Below are positions 33,594 through 42,254 of a DNA stretch of 64,000 nucleotides, piece by piece (position 1 is the stretch's first letter; each line of letters begins with the position of its first letter). A program made the translations under genes and the position numbers. Below the pieces are notes generated by a model. It had not been told where the DNA came from and did not search any database. It worked only from the letters and a program-made list of their open reading frames with translations. The stretch lies in the NCBI RefSeq assembly GCF_039793925.1, contig NZ_JBAMME010000199.1:62001-126000 (forward strand), read 5' to 3'. This stretch comes from Thermogutta sp039793925. Its GTDB lineage: Bacteria > Planctomycetota > Planctomycetia > Pirellulales > Thermoguttaceae.

Positions 33594-34111
33594 CCACCGC
33601 AGCGAACACGATTGTCCGAAAGAGTTACCGCAGGCGGGAATCTCGGGGCTTCACGATCCTGGAGGTGATCCTTGCACTTGCCATTCTTTTAACGTCATTG
33701 GCAGCGATCGGACAACTCGTGTACAACGCGTATCGAAATGCTGCGCGGGTCCGGGATCTCACGCGAGCGCAACTCATCGCGGAGGCAATTCTGGCGCAGC
33801 TTAATGCGGGAGCGCTGCCGCTGGAAACCGTGGCTGATGCTCCGGTCGAAGACATTGACGACACGGCAGAACCAGGATGGCTTTACACTGTGGACATTGC
33901 CCCGCTGGAGTTGGATGGGCTGCTCAGTGTGCAGGTGATCGTGGCCCAGGACCCGAGCATGGTGGCCCATCCGGTTCAGTACAGCCTGACGCAATGGATG
34001 CTCGATCCTACGATGGAATTTACTCAACCTGGCGAACAGGAGAGTGCGGGGACAATGTCGGCTGGCTCCGCCGGGAGCGGCTCCGGGTCGGCGGAAACAT
34101 CAAACGAGTAA
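33590..34111 (+). CDS. gspI: minor pseudopilin (GspI-like)
   Basis: The prepilin signal SRGFTILEVILALAILLTSLAA near residue 19 is followed by a short domain of about 110 residues and a Ser/Gly tail. At 173 aa it is longer than classical GspI. Its ATG overlaps the preceding stop by four bases. Position between the H-like and J-like genes supports the I assignment. It would be part of the pseudopilus tip complex. Confidence 0.8.
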   Translation: MTTAANTIVRKSYRRRESRGFTILEVILALAILLTSLAAIGQLVYNAYRNAARVRDLTRAQLIAEAILAQLNAGALPLETVADAPVEDIDDTAEPGWLYTVDIAPLELDGLLSVQVIVAQDPSMVAHPVQYSLTQWMLDPTMEFTQPGEQESAGTMSAGSAGSGSGSAETSNE

Positions 34112-34154
34112 GTGCAGTGGGGTGGGTCAGTGCATTGAAAGCCTGGCAAAGATC

Positions 34155-35591
34155 ATGAGTGACGCAAGCGGCATCCATGGGAGAAGATCCGGCGGGCCTG
34201 GGCGGTATCGCCCCGACTGGTTGCTGAGGGACCGTGGGTTCACGCTGCTGGAAGTCATCGTGGCCTTGGGGTTGGTCGCGATTCTTCTCGCTGCGCTCGG
34301 AGCCGCGGTGGACTTCCACTACCGAGTCGTTCAGAAGGCCCGGGCCCAGGTGGAGGAAGCCCAACTTGCTCGCACCCTTCTGGAACGCATTGCCCAGGAC
34401 ATCCGGGGCGCGGTGCCGTATGATCCAGTCAATTTTGAGAAGCTCATCCCTGGCCTGGTTACCCAAGCGGCACAGAGTGATCTGTCGTCACTTGCCGGCG
34501 CTGCAGGTTTGGATAGCGAATTGTTGGGGGAATTAACCGGCGGTAGCGATGTCAGTGAATTGGGCGGAGATTGGACCATGACGACGCTGCCCCGGTCGGT
34601 CCCGGGGTTGTACGGCGGATCCGACTGGATCGAGGTAGATGTCAGCCGACTGCCTCGCCCAGACCAACTTTCCTCGGAAATCATGTTGTCCTCAGAAGGT
34701 CTTTTCATCGACCGCGTGAGTGATGTGAAAACGGTAGCCTACTTTGTCGTTTCGCCCGAGGAAACGATTAACTATTCATTCGCGGCTATGCCGGGCATAA
34801 CCGGGTTTGAAGAGCAGGGGGGACTGGTACGGCGGGAACTGGACCGGGCGGTCACGGTCTGGGCAGCACAAACCGGTGAGCTCGACACGATTGACCAGCA
34901 ACTCCAGCCCATCGCTCCCGAAGTGGCAGCCATCCAGTTCGCTTACTTTGATGGCTCAGGATGGACCGACTCATGGGACTCAGGCTCCCAGGGGTGCCTT
35001 CCTAAAGCGGTGGAAATACGCCTGTATCTGCGTCCGAAATCGGTCGGCCTTGACGAGACCTTTTCCGCTCCTTCCTCTTCGTCCGGCACGCTCACGGACG
35101 TGTCTTCTGAGGGCGTAAGCGGAATGGCGAGTACCAGTTCAGGACTTCTGCTGGATACAAGTGCCTACCATGTGTATCGCACGGTGGTGTACTTGCCGGC
35201 TGCGCATGAAACCGGAACTCTTGGCGCGACGGCGGGGGCGGAAAGTACGGGTGGATCGGGCTCCGGTGAGGAAATGACGCCCGAGGAAGAAAGTATGGAA
35301 GAAACGCCACAGGAGCAGGCCCCTTCAGGAAGTGGGGGCACATCGGGATCGGGAGGTAGTCGATCGGGAGAATCAGGGCGTGACAGTGGTTCAGGCCGCG
35401 ATGGCGGTGGGAGGAGTTCTGGGGAAGGTGGTCGGGGCGGTCCACCCCCAAGTCCCGGTCCCTCCGGAGGAGCGCCGCCGGGTGGGGTTGGTCCACCACC
35501 GTCGGGGTCCGGCGGTCCGCCGTCTGGCGCACCGGGAGGTTCGCCGGGCACTCCGCCGAGGGACTTTCCGCCGGGAGGGCCATCCCGATGA
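34155..35591 (+). CDS. gspJ: minor pseudopilin (GspJ-like) with long Gly/Pro/Ser tail
   Basis: The prepilin signal DRGFTLLEVIVALGLVAILLAALG is near residue 27. A GspJ-like domain to about residue 370 follows. The last 110 residues are acidic and then almost pure Gly/Ser/Pro/Arg (GGPPPSPGPSGG-type), which is unusual for GspJ and makes the protein 478 aa. The ATG at 34155 lacks a strong ribosome site. A distinct planctomycete tip pseudopilin is likely, and the tail may be an extracellular tether. Confidence 0.78.
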   Translation: MSDASGIHGRRSGGPGRYRPDWLLRDRGFTLLEVIVALGLVAILLAALGAAVDFHYRVVQKARAQVEEAQLARTLLERIAQDIRGAVPYDPVNFEKLIPGLVTQAAQSDLSSLAGAAGLDSELLGELTGGSDVSELGGDWTMTTLPRSVPGLYGGSDWIEVDVSRLPRPDQLSSEIMLSSEGLFIDRVSDVKTVAYFVVSPEETINYSFAAMPGITGFEEQGGLVRRELDRAVTVWAAQTGELDTIDQQLQPIAPEVAAIQFAYFDGSGWTDSWDSGSQGCLPKAVEIRLYLRPKSVGLDETFSAPSSSSGTLTDVSSEGVSGMASTSSGLLLDTSAYHVYRTVVYLPAAHETGTLGATAGAESTGGSGSGEEMTPEEESMEETPQEQAPSGSGGTSGSGGSRSGESGRDSGSGRDGGGRSSGEGGRGGPPPSPGPSGGAPPGGVGPPPSGSGGPPSGAPGGSPGTPPRDFPPGGPSR

Positions 35592-35658
35592 TTTGGCTGA
35601 TTCGAGAGGTCTTCATACATGAGCGGACGCTTTATGTGACTGCTCTGCTGGGCGCGAT

Positions 35659-37296
35659 ATGACACTCAAACTGTGGGAAGTACAAGAACGACAGAAGCCG
35701 CTGTGTGCCCTGCGCGTGAGCTCGGCAAGTCCGAAAAGACAGCGCCGCGGGATGGTGCTACTTGTCGTGCTCGTGACGGTGGCGCTTCTTTCATTGGCCG
35801 CCCTGACGCTGGGAGACCTCATGCTGGCGGAACGCGAAGGTGTGCACGTCTCCAATCGGATGGCCCAGGCGCGTGCCCTCGCCGCTTCTGGTGTGGAAGC
35901 GGTGCGGCTTTTTGTTTCAATGGACGAGGAGTGGCAGAACGACAACGGCGGATGGTTTAATAATCCCGCCTGGTTCTCCGGAATGGTTGTCCACCAGGCC
36001 GCCGACCCGCTTGACACCGGGCTTTTCTCCGTCATTGCCCCCGATTGGGAAGATACTATGGGAACGGCCGTCCGTTATGGCTTGGAAAACGAGTCGGCCA
36101 AACTTAACGTCAACAGTCTGCTTCTGGCCGACCAGTACGCCGAAAATGGCGGACGGCAACTTCTCATGGGGTTGCCTGGCATGACGGAAGACATCGCCGA
36201 CGCCATCATGGACTGGCTGGATGCCGACGACGAACCCCGGGAGTTTGGAGCGGAAATCGAATACTATTCAGGGCTGTCTCCGGCCTACGCGACGAAAAAT
36301 GGGCCGCTAGAAACCATTGAGGAACTGCTTCTCGTGCGGGGGGTGACGCCCGAACTGCTGTTCGGAGCAGACCGCAATCGTAACGGTATCATCGATGCGG
36401 ATGAAACCATTCCTGAAGCTTTCGCCGGGCTGAGCGCTGACGATCCAGTCGCGTATCGGGGCTGGTCGGCTTACCTCACCCTGTACAGCATGGAACTGAA
36501 CGTGCGTCCTGACGGCCGAGCCAAGATCAACATCAACCAGGATGATCTCCAGGCTCTTTATGACCAGCTAGAAGAAGAATTCGGCCACGATGTCGCAACC
36601 TTCATTGTGGGCTATCGCCAGAACGGCCCTTATGAGGGGTCGGAACAGTCGGAACCGATGCCCGCAGACGCCCAGATTGACTTCTCGCGGCCTTCTCGAG
36701 TGAAGTTCAGCACCGTGCTTGACCTGATCGGAGCAAAGGTGCGGATGCAGTTTGCGGGAGAGAATGAGCCGCGGGTGATTGACCCCGTGTTTCCCAGTGA
36801 TCCCATGCTATTGCGGACCATCTTACCGCTGATCATGGCCAATCTCACAACCACTTCCAGCAAAGTAATTCCGGGACGCATCAACATTAACCTTGCACCG
36901 CGCTCCATCCTGTACGGGATCCCCACGCTGGACCCCAGTGTGGCGGAGATGATCATTCAATCCCGACCAAGTGATCCCACACTCATTGACGACGAGAACT
37001 ATCGTTACGAAACCTGGATCTTGGCGGATGGATTAGTGACTCTCGACGAAATGAAGGCCCTCATGCCTTTCATCACGTGCGGGGGTAGTGTTTACCGCGC
37101 GCAGGTCGTCGGATATTTCGCCGGTGGCGGGCCGAGTTGCCGGGTGGAAGCGATTGTCGACGCTACCGTTCGTCCAGCCCGGCTATTATTCTGGAGAGAT
37201 ATGAGCCATCTGGGACGGGGATTTTCCATCGACGTTCTGGGGTCTTCGGGCCAGGTGGCCGGTCTTGGTAGTGTTGGGACGGTCCGGTCCCCCTGA
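35659..37296 (+). CDS. gspK: minor pseudopilin tip protein (GspK-like)
   Basis: The N-terminal signal RRGMVLLVVLVTVALLSLAAL is of the GspK type. Helix-hairpin-helix GspK segments follow (LLMGLPGMTEDIADAIMDWLDADDE and LNVNSLL). A loop DRNRNGIIDADE near residue 240 looks like a calcium-binding EF-hand. At 545 aa it is longer than enterobacterial GspK. It would cap the pseudopilus with the I and J proteins. It follows the J gene by 67 bases in the same operon. Confidence 0.85.
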   Translation: MTLKLWEVQERQKPLCALRVSSASPKRQRRGMVLLVVLVTVALLSLAALTLGDLMLAEREGVHVSNRMAQARALAASGVEAVRLFVSMDEEWQNDNGGWFNNPAWFSGMVVHQAADPLDTGLFSVIAPDWEDTMGTAVRYGLENESAKLNVNSLLLADQYAENGGRQLLMGLPGMTEDIADAIMDWLDADDEPREFGAEIEYYSGLSPAYATKNGPLETIEELLLVRGVTPELLFGADRNRNGIIDADETIPEAFAGLSADDPVAYRGWSAYLTLYSMELNVRPDGRAKININQDDLQALYDQLEEEFGHDVATFIVGYRQNGPYEGSEQSEPMPADAQIDFSRPSRVKFSTVLDLIGAKVRMQFAGENEPRVIDPVFPSDPMLLRTILPLIMANLTTTSSKVIPGRININLAPRSILYGIPTLDPSVAEMIIQSRPSDPTLIDDENYRYETWILADGLVTLDEMKALMPFITCGGSVYRAQVVGYFAGGGPSCRVEAIVDATVRPARLLFWRDMSHLGRGFSIDVLGSSGQVAGLGSVGTVRSP

Positions 37297-37307
37297 GGTG
37301 ATAACCC

Positions 37308-38879
37308 ATGGCACGCTGGTTGGCCTACGAATGGAATGATCGGGAATTGAGGGTGGCAGTCGCCACGCCTCGGTCGGATCGTCTCGTCCTGGAGCATCTA
37401 TTTGATGTCAATCTTCGCGATGCTCTTGGGGGAGCGGCTGCGGGGGGTGAAGAGCCATTTCGGCCGAGCCCCGAAGATATCGGACGCTGCCTGGCAGCCG
37501 CATTGGCCGCCCGCAATATTCGTCGTCCCACCACCTTCGTGACCATCAGCCGTTCGTTTGTGGAACTCCGTCAACTCTCGGTGCCGCCGGTCTCTGACGA
37601 CGATCTGCCGGAAGTGGTCAAACTTCAGGCGCTGCGGGAGTTCACACACGTCACTGAAGATTGGACTATCGACTATCTGTCTCTGGACGGAGATCCTACC
37701 CAGCCGCGTAATGTCCTGGTGGCAGCGCTTTCTCCCCAGCTCTTGGCTCAGATAGAGGAGACATGCCGGGTCGCTCAACTTCGCCCGGAACGCCTGCTTC
37801 TTCGCCCGTGTGCCTCGGCTTCCCTGGCTCGCCGGTGCTTGCCTCTTTCGGAGGGAGAAATTCGGCTGATCATCGACCTGGTTGGTGACGAAGTGGACCT
37901 CTCCGTGATCGTGGAAGGGCGGTTGGTGTTCATGCGCACTGCCCGGCTGGTCGGTGATCCGCTCCGAGAACAGTCGTCGGCCGAGACGCTCGTGGGCGAG
38001 ATCCGCCGGACAATGATGGCGGCTCAGAATCAACTGGGCGGCGGCCGTGCTAATCACCTTGTTCTCTGCGGGAATACGCCGGCTCACGAACACCTTGTTG
38101 GGCTTTTGCGTGAGCGACTGGACCTTTCCGTGAGTTGCTTCAATCCTTTCCAGCCGTTCACGCTCAGTCCTCAGCTTGCAGAATCGCTCCCCGATCATCC
38201 TGGCCAGTACACAGCGCTCCTCGGGCTCCTGGCAGACGAGAAGGAAAAAATCACGCCTTCGCTGGATTTCCTCCATCCGCACCGGCGTCCTGAACCGCCA
38301 TCGAAAAAGCGACAGCTTTTGCTAGCGGGTATCGGTGCAGCCATCCTTGCGGCATTGGGGATCGGTTACGGCTGGTGGCAGTTGGCCCAGCTCGATCAGG
38401 AGATCGTACAACTGCGGCAGCGGCAATCGGAACTGGATCGCGAACTCAAGGCTGGAGCCCAGGTCGCGCAACTCGCCCAGGCTGTTCGAGGTTGGATTGG
38501 GACACAGATTGACTGGCTGGAAGAACTGAGGCGTTTGAACGAGAAGATTCCCCCCGCGAAGGAGGTGATGCTCACCAAAGTATCCCTGGCCGCTGGATCG
38601 AAGGCGGGTGAGATTTCTCTAGAAGGATTTGCTGCTTCCAGTGAAAGTGTCCAGAAAATGGAGCAATCGCTCGAAGATGAAACCCATCGGGTGGTTTCCA
38701 AAGGAAAAGCGGAAGACGATTCTCAGAAGCCTTACACGTTGCGCTTTGGAACGTCCGTCGTGATTCGGTCCGCTCCTTCGGCGCCGGCCCGGTCCATCCG
38801 TCCGCCGAGCGGCCGAGCGCCGGGCCTGACTCCCACAGCGGCTCCCCGTTCCGTAGCCCCGAGACAAGCCGTGAGGTGA
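37308..38879 (+). CDS. PilM/PilN fusion (GspL-like)
   Basis: The N-terminal two-thirds (about residues 1-330) is an actin-like PilM/GspL cytoplasmic domain with VTISRSFVELRQLSVPP and LIIDLVGDEVDLSVIVEGRLVFMRT. One membrane helix at about 342-360 (LLLAGIGAAILAALGIGYGW) leads to a PilN-like periplasmic domain with an initial coiled coil. In pilus systems PilM and PilN are separate; in T2SS they are joined as GspL. GAGGTGAT precedes the ATG. The Pro/Arg-rich C-terminal 35 residues look disordered. Confidence 0.82.
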   Translation: MARWLAYEWNDRELRVAVATPRSDRLVLEHLFDVNLRDALGGAAAGGEEPFRPSPEDIGRCLAAALAARNIRRPTTFVTISRSFVELRQLSVPPVSDDDLPEVVKLQALREFTHVTEDWTIDYLSLDGDPTQPRNVLVAALSPQLLAQIEETCRVAQLRPERLLLRPCASASLARRCLPLSEGEIRLIIDLVGDEVDLSVIVEGRLVFMRTARLVGDPLREQSSAETLVGEIRRTMMAAQNQLGGGRANHLVLCGNTPAHEHLVGLLRERLDLSVSCFNPFQPFTLSPQLAESLPDHPGQYTALLGLLADEKEKITPSLDFLHPHRRPEPPSKKRQLLLAGIGAAILAALGIGYGWWQLAQLDQEIVQLRQRQSELDRELKAGAQVAQLAQAVRGWIGTQIDWLEELRRLNEKIPPAKEVMLTKVSLAAGSKAGEISLEGFAASSESVQKMEQSLEDETHRVVSKGKAEDDSQKPYTLRFGTSVVIRSAPSAPARSIRPPSGRAPGLTPTAAPRSVAPRQAVR

Positions 38880-38883
38880 TGCC

Positions 38884-39846
38884 ATGAAACTCGGGCCAAG
38901 GGAACGAATATTGGCACTTCTCGCAGCCCTGCTGATCATATTTGTCGGGGGGCGCACTATTTGGGCAATCGTTTCGACCCCGTTCCGCATCCGGCAAACG
39001 GCGCGGGCCACGCTTATCAATTCGATTCGGGCGAAAGAGAGACAGCTTCAAGACATCCAAAAGGCCAAGGAGCAACTCAAAGAATGGGCGGCACGCTCAC
39101 TGCCGGCAGATCCCGCCGTTGCACGTCGGCTCTATCAAAACTGGCTTTTGGAATGTGCCCAAAATGCCCAATTGGAAGCTATCCAGGTGGACAGCGGGGA
39201 AGTGCGGCGGGAAAAGAATCTCTTTTATCGCATGCCGTTCACTGTGCGCGGACAGGGAACCCTCGAATCGCTCACCCGATTTCTTTACGCCTTTTATTCC
39301 CGAGACTATCTCCACGCAATCCAGCGGTTGTCGATCACGCCCGTGAAAGAGGGAAAACGCATCGACCTGTTGATCAGCATCGAGGCGATCGCCCTCGACG
39401 ATGCCATCGCGAAAGACACTTTGCCCACCGGACCGCTCGTGGAACGAAAGCTTCCCGATTTAAAGGAATACGTCAAGAGTATCGTGGATCGGAACGTGTT
39501 TGTGGCGTACACGCCGCCTCCTCCCCCGCCTCCTCCAGCGCCGCAGCGACCGTCGCGTCCCACACGACCGAGTACGCCACCGCCGGAGCCGGTTCTCGAT
39601 CCCAGCCAGTTCGCCTACGTGAACGGCATCGTCGAGGTGAATGGCAAGCGGGAACTGTGGCTTTATGTCCGCACGGAAAATAAAACTCTCCGCTTGGGAG
39701 AAAATGATACGTTCCAGGTCGGGGAAATCCGCGGCCGGGTTCTCAAAATCGGATTACGGCAGGTGGAACTGGAGATCAACGGCCAGGTGCGCACTCTGGC
39801 CCTGGGAGATAATCTTGCAGCCGCGCTTGCCCGCGATCGAAGCTGA
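38884..39846 (+). CDS. PilO/GspM-like protein with GspC-like C-terminal domain
   Basis: One N-terminal membrane helix (ILALLAALLIIFVGG) is followed by a coiled coil and a PilO/GspM ferredoxin-like domain (about 90-180). A Pro-rich linker (PPPPPPPPAPQRP) and a final beta domain of about 75 residues (FAYVNGIVEVNGKRELWLYVRTE to the end) follow. The final domain resembles the periplasmic HR domain of GspC, which contacts the secretin. The start is four bases after the preceding stop. It is the last gene of the operon, and no secretin gene follows. Confidence 0.72.
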   Translation: MKLGPRERILALLAALLIIFVGGRTIWAIVSTPFRIRQTARATLINSIRAKERQLQDIQKAKEQLKEWAARSLPADPAVARRLYQNWLLECAQNAQLEAIQVDSGEVRREKNLFYRMPFTVRGQGTLESLTRFLYAFYSRDYLHAIQRLSITPVKEGKRIDLLISIEAIALDDAIAKDTLPTGPLVERKLPDLKEYVKSIVDRNVFVAYTPPPPPPPPAPQRPSRPTRPSTPPPEPVLDPSQFAYVNGIVEVNGKRELWLYVRTENKTLRLGENDTFQVGEIRGRVLKIGLRQVELEINGQVRTLALGDNLAAALARDRS

Positions 39847-40000
39847 AGCATTTCTGAATAACCGCTGTGTTGTATTGCAACGAACCGCATTCGCATAAAA
39901 AAGAAATGTACCACTTAATTACCATTGACTTGTCCTACCCGTCTCCTCTCCCAGTTCGATTCCGCTTCACCGCGCCGAACAGTTCTTTTTAAGCAGCTTC

Positions 40001-40020
40001 GCCCGTTTTGGCGGGCTTTT
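40001..40020 (+). terminator. Rho-independent terminator
   Basis: GCCCG and CGGGC pair around TTTTGG, followed by TTTT. It lies 155 bases after the secretion operon and ahead of the aldo/keto reductase promoter. Confidence 0.6.
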
Positions 40021-40038
40021 CTAACAATTTCGCATCGC

Positions 40039-40044
40039 TAAAAT
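40039..40044 (+). promoter_or_regulatory. -10 box ahead of the aldo/keto reductase
   Basis: TAAAAT lies 60 bases before the start codon; the -35 region (CTTTTC) is weak. Confidence 0.3.
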
Positions 40045-40103
40045 TGTGCGCCCTCGGCTGCCGTTTGTTTTGTTTAGTTATCCCTTCCCAAGGAGATGCT
40101 GCA

Positions 40104-41099
40104 ATGAACTTCGAATCCACACGCCGTGAATTCCTGCAAACAGTCATCGCCGGTTTGGCAATGGGTCGCAGCATGCTGCTGGCTCAGGAGTCCAGTCCCG
40201 CAGGGCTTCCTACGCGTCCGCTAGGCAAGACCGGCGAACGCGTGAGCATCATTGGACTGGGTGGTTGGGATATTGGGGCGATTCGGGATGAAAAGGAAGC
40301 CATCGCCATCATGCATGAGGCCATCGACAATGGTTTGACCTTCTTCGACAACTGCTGGGATTACCACAACGGTGGAAGCGAGGAACGTATGGGAAAGGCC
40401 CTCGCGCAGAATGGCTACCGCGACAAAGTTTTCCTCATGACGAAAGTGTGTGGACGGGATTACAAAACCGCCCGCCAGAATCTTGAGGATAGCCTCCGCC
40501 GTCTCCGAACGGACCGGATCGATTTATGGCAGTTCCACGGCATTCAGTGGAACGACGATCCGGATCTCATCTTCGCAGAAAATGGGGCTCTGAAGTGCGC
40601 CCTCGAGGCCCGCAAGGCAGGCAAGATTCGTTACATCGGCTTCACCGGCCATAAGAACCCGCGGTTCCATTTGGCGATGCTCGCCAAACCATTCGAATGG
40701 GACACCGTTCAAATGCCCATCAACATTCTGGATGCCCATTACGAGAGTTTTCAAAAGCAGGTGTTGCCGGTTTGTGTCAAGAGAAATATTGGCGCTATTG
40801 GCATGAAGGCCCTGGCGTCGCAGGGTGGGCGATTGCCGCGAGAGCTGGGCATACCGGCACCGTTGCTCCGACGCTTTGCACTCTCGCTTCCAATCTCCAG
40901 TCTGATCTGTGGGATTCAATCGCGCGAGAATCTGCGGCAAGACATCGAGATGGCCAGGAATTTCCGCCCACTTGCTGACGAGGAAGTCCAGGAGTTGTTG
41001 GCAAAGGCTGCAGGACCCGCAGCCACCGGTCAGATTGAGCAATACAAAGTGGGTAATTACGGCTGCGACTGGTGGCACAATCTTGCCAAGAGGTCGTGA
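40104..41099 (+). CDS. aldo/keto reductase with Tat-like leader
   Basis: A twin-arginine-type leader (STRREFLQTVIAGLAMG) suggests export in folded form with cofactor. The (beta/alpha)8 reductase domain follows: LGKTGERVSIIGLGGWDIG, FFDNCWDYHNGGSEERMGKAL (Asp and Tyr of the active site), FLMTKVCGRD (Lys) and DLWQFHGIQ (His). AAGGAG precedes the ATG at 40104. At 331 aa it is normal. The C-terminus ends with a Cys- and Trp-containing tail. Planctomycetes have many such exported reductases of unknown substrate. It is flanked by a terminator and lies alone. Confidence 0.9.
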   Translation: MNFESTRREFLQTVIAGLAMGRSMLLAQESSPAGLPTRPLGKTGERVSIIGLGGWDIGAIRDEKEAIAIMHEAIDNGLTFFDNCWDYHNGGSEERMGKALAQNGYRDKVFLMTKVCGRDYKTARQNLEDSLRRLRTDRIDLWQFHGIQWNDDPDLIFAENGALKCALEARKAGKIRYIGFTGHKNPRFHLAMLAKPFEWDTVQMPINILDAHYESFQKQVLPVCVKRNIGAIGMKALASQGGRLPRELGIPAPLLRRFALSLPISSLICGIQSRENLRQDIEMARNFRPLADEEVQELLAKAAGPAATGQIEQYKVGNYGCDWWHNLAKRS

Positions 41100-41132
41100 T
41101 ACAAGAGGGTTTCCTTCCCCACCAGCTTGACT

Positions 41133-41254
41133 CCGCCGATGTCCTGCAAATTTTCAGTTAATCTGCAAAATCTAGGCAAAGTTTGCCGATATCCTGTAAC
41201 AAGATGGTTCAGGAAGACTTTGTAGTTCATATTCGCTGAGTAGGACATCGGCGG
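41133..41254. repeat. three copies of GCCGATNTCCT ahead of the RNase H-like gene
   Basis: GCCGATGTCCT occurs at 41135-41145, GCCGATATCCT at 41185-41195 (exactly 50 bases on), and the reverse complement AGGACATCGGC at 41242-41252. The first and third extend to a perfect 13-base inverted repeat (41133-41145, 41242-41254). They fill the gap between two genes and could be operator sites or the base of a long hairpin. Confidence 0.6.
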
Positions 41255-41264
41255 GGTATCAACG

Positions 41265-41915
41265 ATGATTTCGCATGTGAATCGCTCGCGGGACGTCGCG
41301 GTCGGGACGGACGATGAGTTTGCTGTCCCGCGTCTGACGTTTGTACTTTTGTACCAAACCGGCCTCAACGGGAATCCTTTCCGTTGGCGGTTCGTTCTCC
41401 GGTCCGAGGAGGGCCATGATGAGTTCGTAGCCGAAGATGAAGAGCCTGGCGTTTGCGGCGAGCGTCTCGAACTCCTAACGATCGCCCGAGCCCTTGAATC
41501 CCTCAACCAGTCCGCCCGGGTGATTATCTGGACAGCAAGCCCGGCAATTCGAGAGGGCCTTCTCTTTGGTTTACACCAATGGCCGCAATCGGATTGGCAT
41601 TGGGAATGTTACGACCAGTCGGTCCCGGTGCGGAACTTCGATTTGTGGCAGCGAATTGCCCGAGCCACCCAATTTCACGAAATCCAGTGCCGGCTCTGGC
41701 GTATCGATCGCCCTCACTGGCGGAAGAGAGAATGCTTCTCCAATGGGGTCGTTCTTCCTGTGACGAGTTCCCTTCCTGGGAACGATCGCGGCGAGCCCGC
41801 TCGTTCTGCAATGAAGTCGTCGCTGATAGGAAGAAGGCTGAAGTGGCTCGCCGCGTGGATTCGGCCATTGAGCTGGCGAGCCGGTTCCAAGCACTCCTTG
41901 AGGACGAGTGGGTGA
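41265..41915 (+). CDS. RNase H-like protein without the usual catalytic aspartates
   Basis: Residues 25-150 follow the RNase HI pattern: a first strand (FVLLYQTGLNGNPFRWRFVLR), a helix with GERLELLTIARALESL, a strand VIIWTAS and the late VRNFDLWQRIA. Of the catalytic carboxylates only Glu69 is kept; Asp10 is replaced by Gln31 and Asp70 by Ala91. The protein is therefore probably not a nuclease and may bind nucleic acid. After about 41700 another frame (+2, ending at 41962) looks more protein-like (rich in Glu, Ala, Arg), so a frameshift or an overlapping small gene is possible. It sits just after a triple repeat. Confidence 0.55.
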   Translation: MISHVNRSRDVAVGTDDEFAVPRLTFVLLYQTGLNGNPFRWRFVLRSEEGHDEFVAEDEEPGVCGERLELLTIARALESLNQSARVIIWTASPAIREGLLFGLHQWPQSDWHWECYDQSVPVRNFDLWQRIARATQFHEIQCRLWRIDRPHWRKRECFSNGVVLPVTSSLPGNDRGEPARSAMKSSLIGRRLKWLAAWIRPLSWRAGSKHSLRTSG

Positions 41916-42254
41916 TATCCTCGGTCCTACGGGAGTTCGCTGAGTTTGGCCCCATCTTTTAGTCGTTCGGAGTTCCCTCAAAAAGAATCGAATCGTGGTG
42001 TTTCGTGAGGGATTGCCGCGGAGGGGCTAGCCTGGTTCAGTGACTCTCACGCCTATACCAAACGGGGCTGTCATACCGATCAGAGAATTTTGTTAATGTG
42101 CATTTTTTGAGATTTATCAACATTTTCGGCAATTTAGAGAATCTGGATGATCAGTGCGGCTTTCTGACGATGCCTTTACAAAGCCTGTTGTTGGAAACGG
42201 TATCGGGTGAGAAAATCGAAAAGTTTGGGTAAAATAAGCTGCGTCGTAGGTGAC
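41916..42254. other. intergenic region before glgB
   Basis: An AT-richer stretch. Apart from the tail of the alternative frame (to 41962) no gene is seen. A TAAAAT box at 42230-42235 is the likely glgB -10 element. Confidence 0.4.
42230..42235 (+). promoter_or_regulatory. -10 box of glgB
   Basis: TAAAAT lies 20 bases before the chosen ATG; no clear -35 partner. If real, it excludes the GTG start at 42207. Confidence 0.3.

Noticed and set aside
35165..35665. Pro/Gly-rich minus-strand frame opposite the gspJ tail
   Set aside because: Artefact of the repetitive GC-rich tail; the reverse complement of Gly/Pro codons gives Pro/Gly codons.
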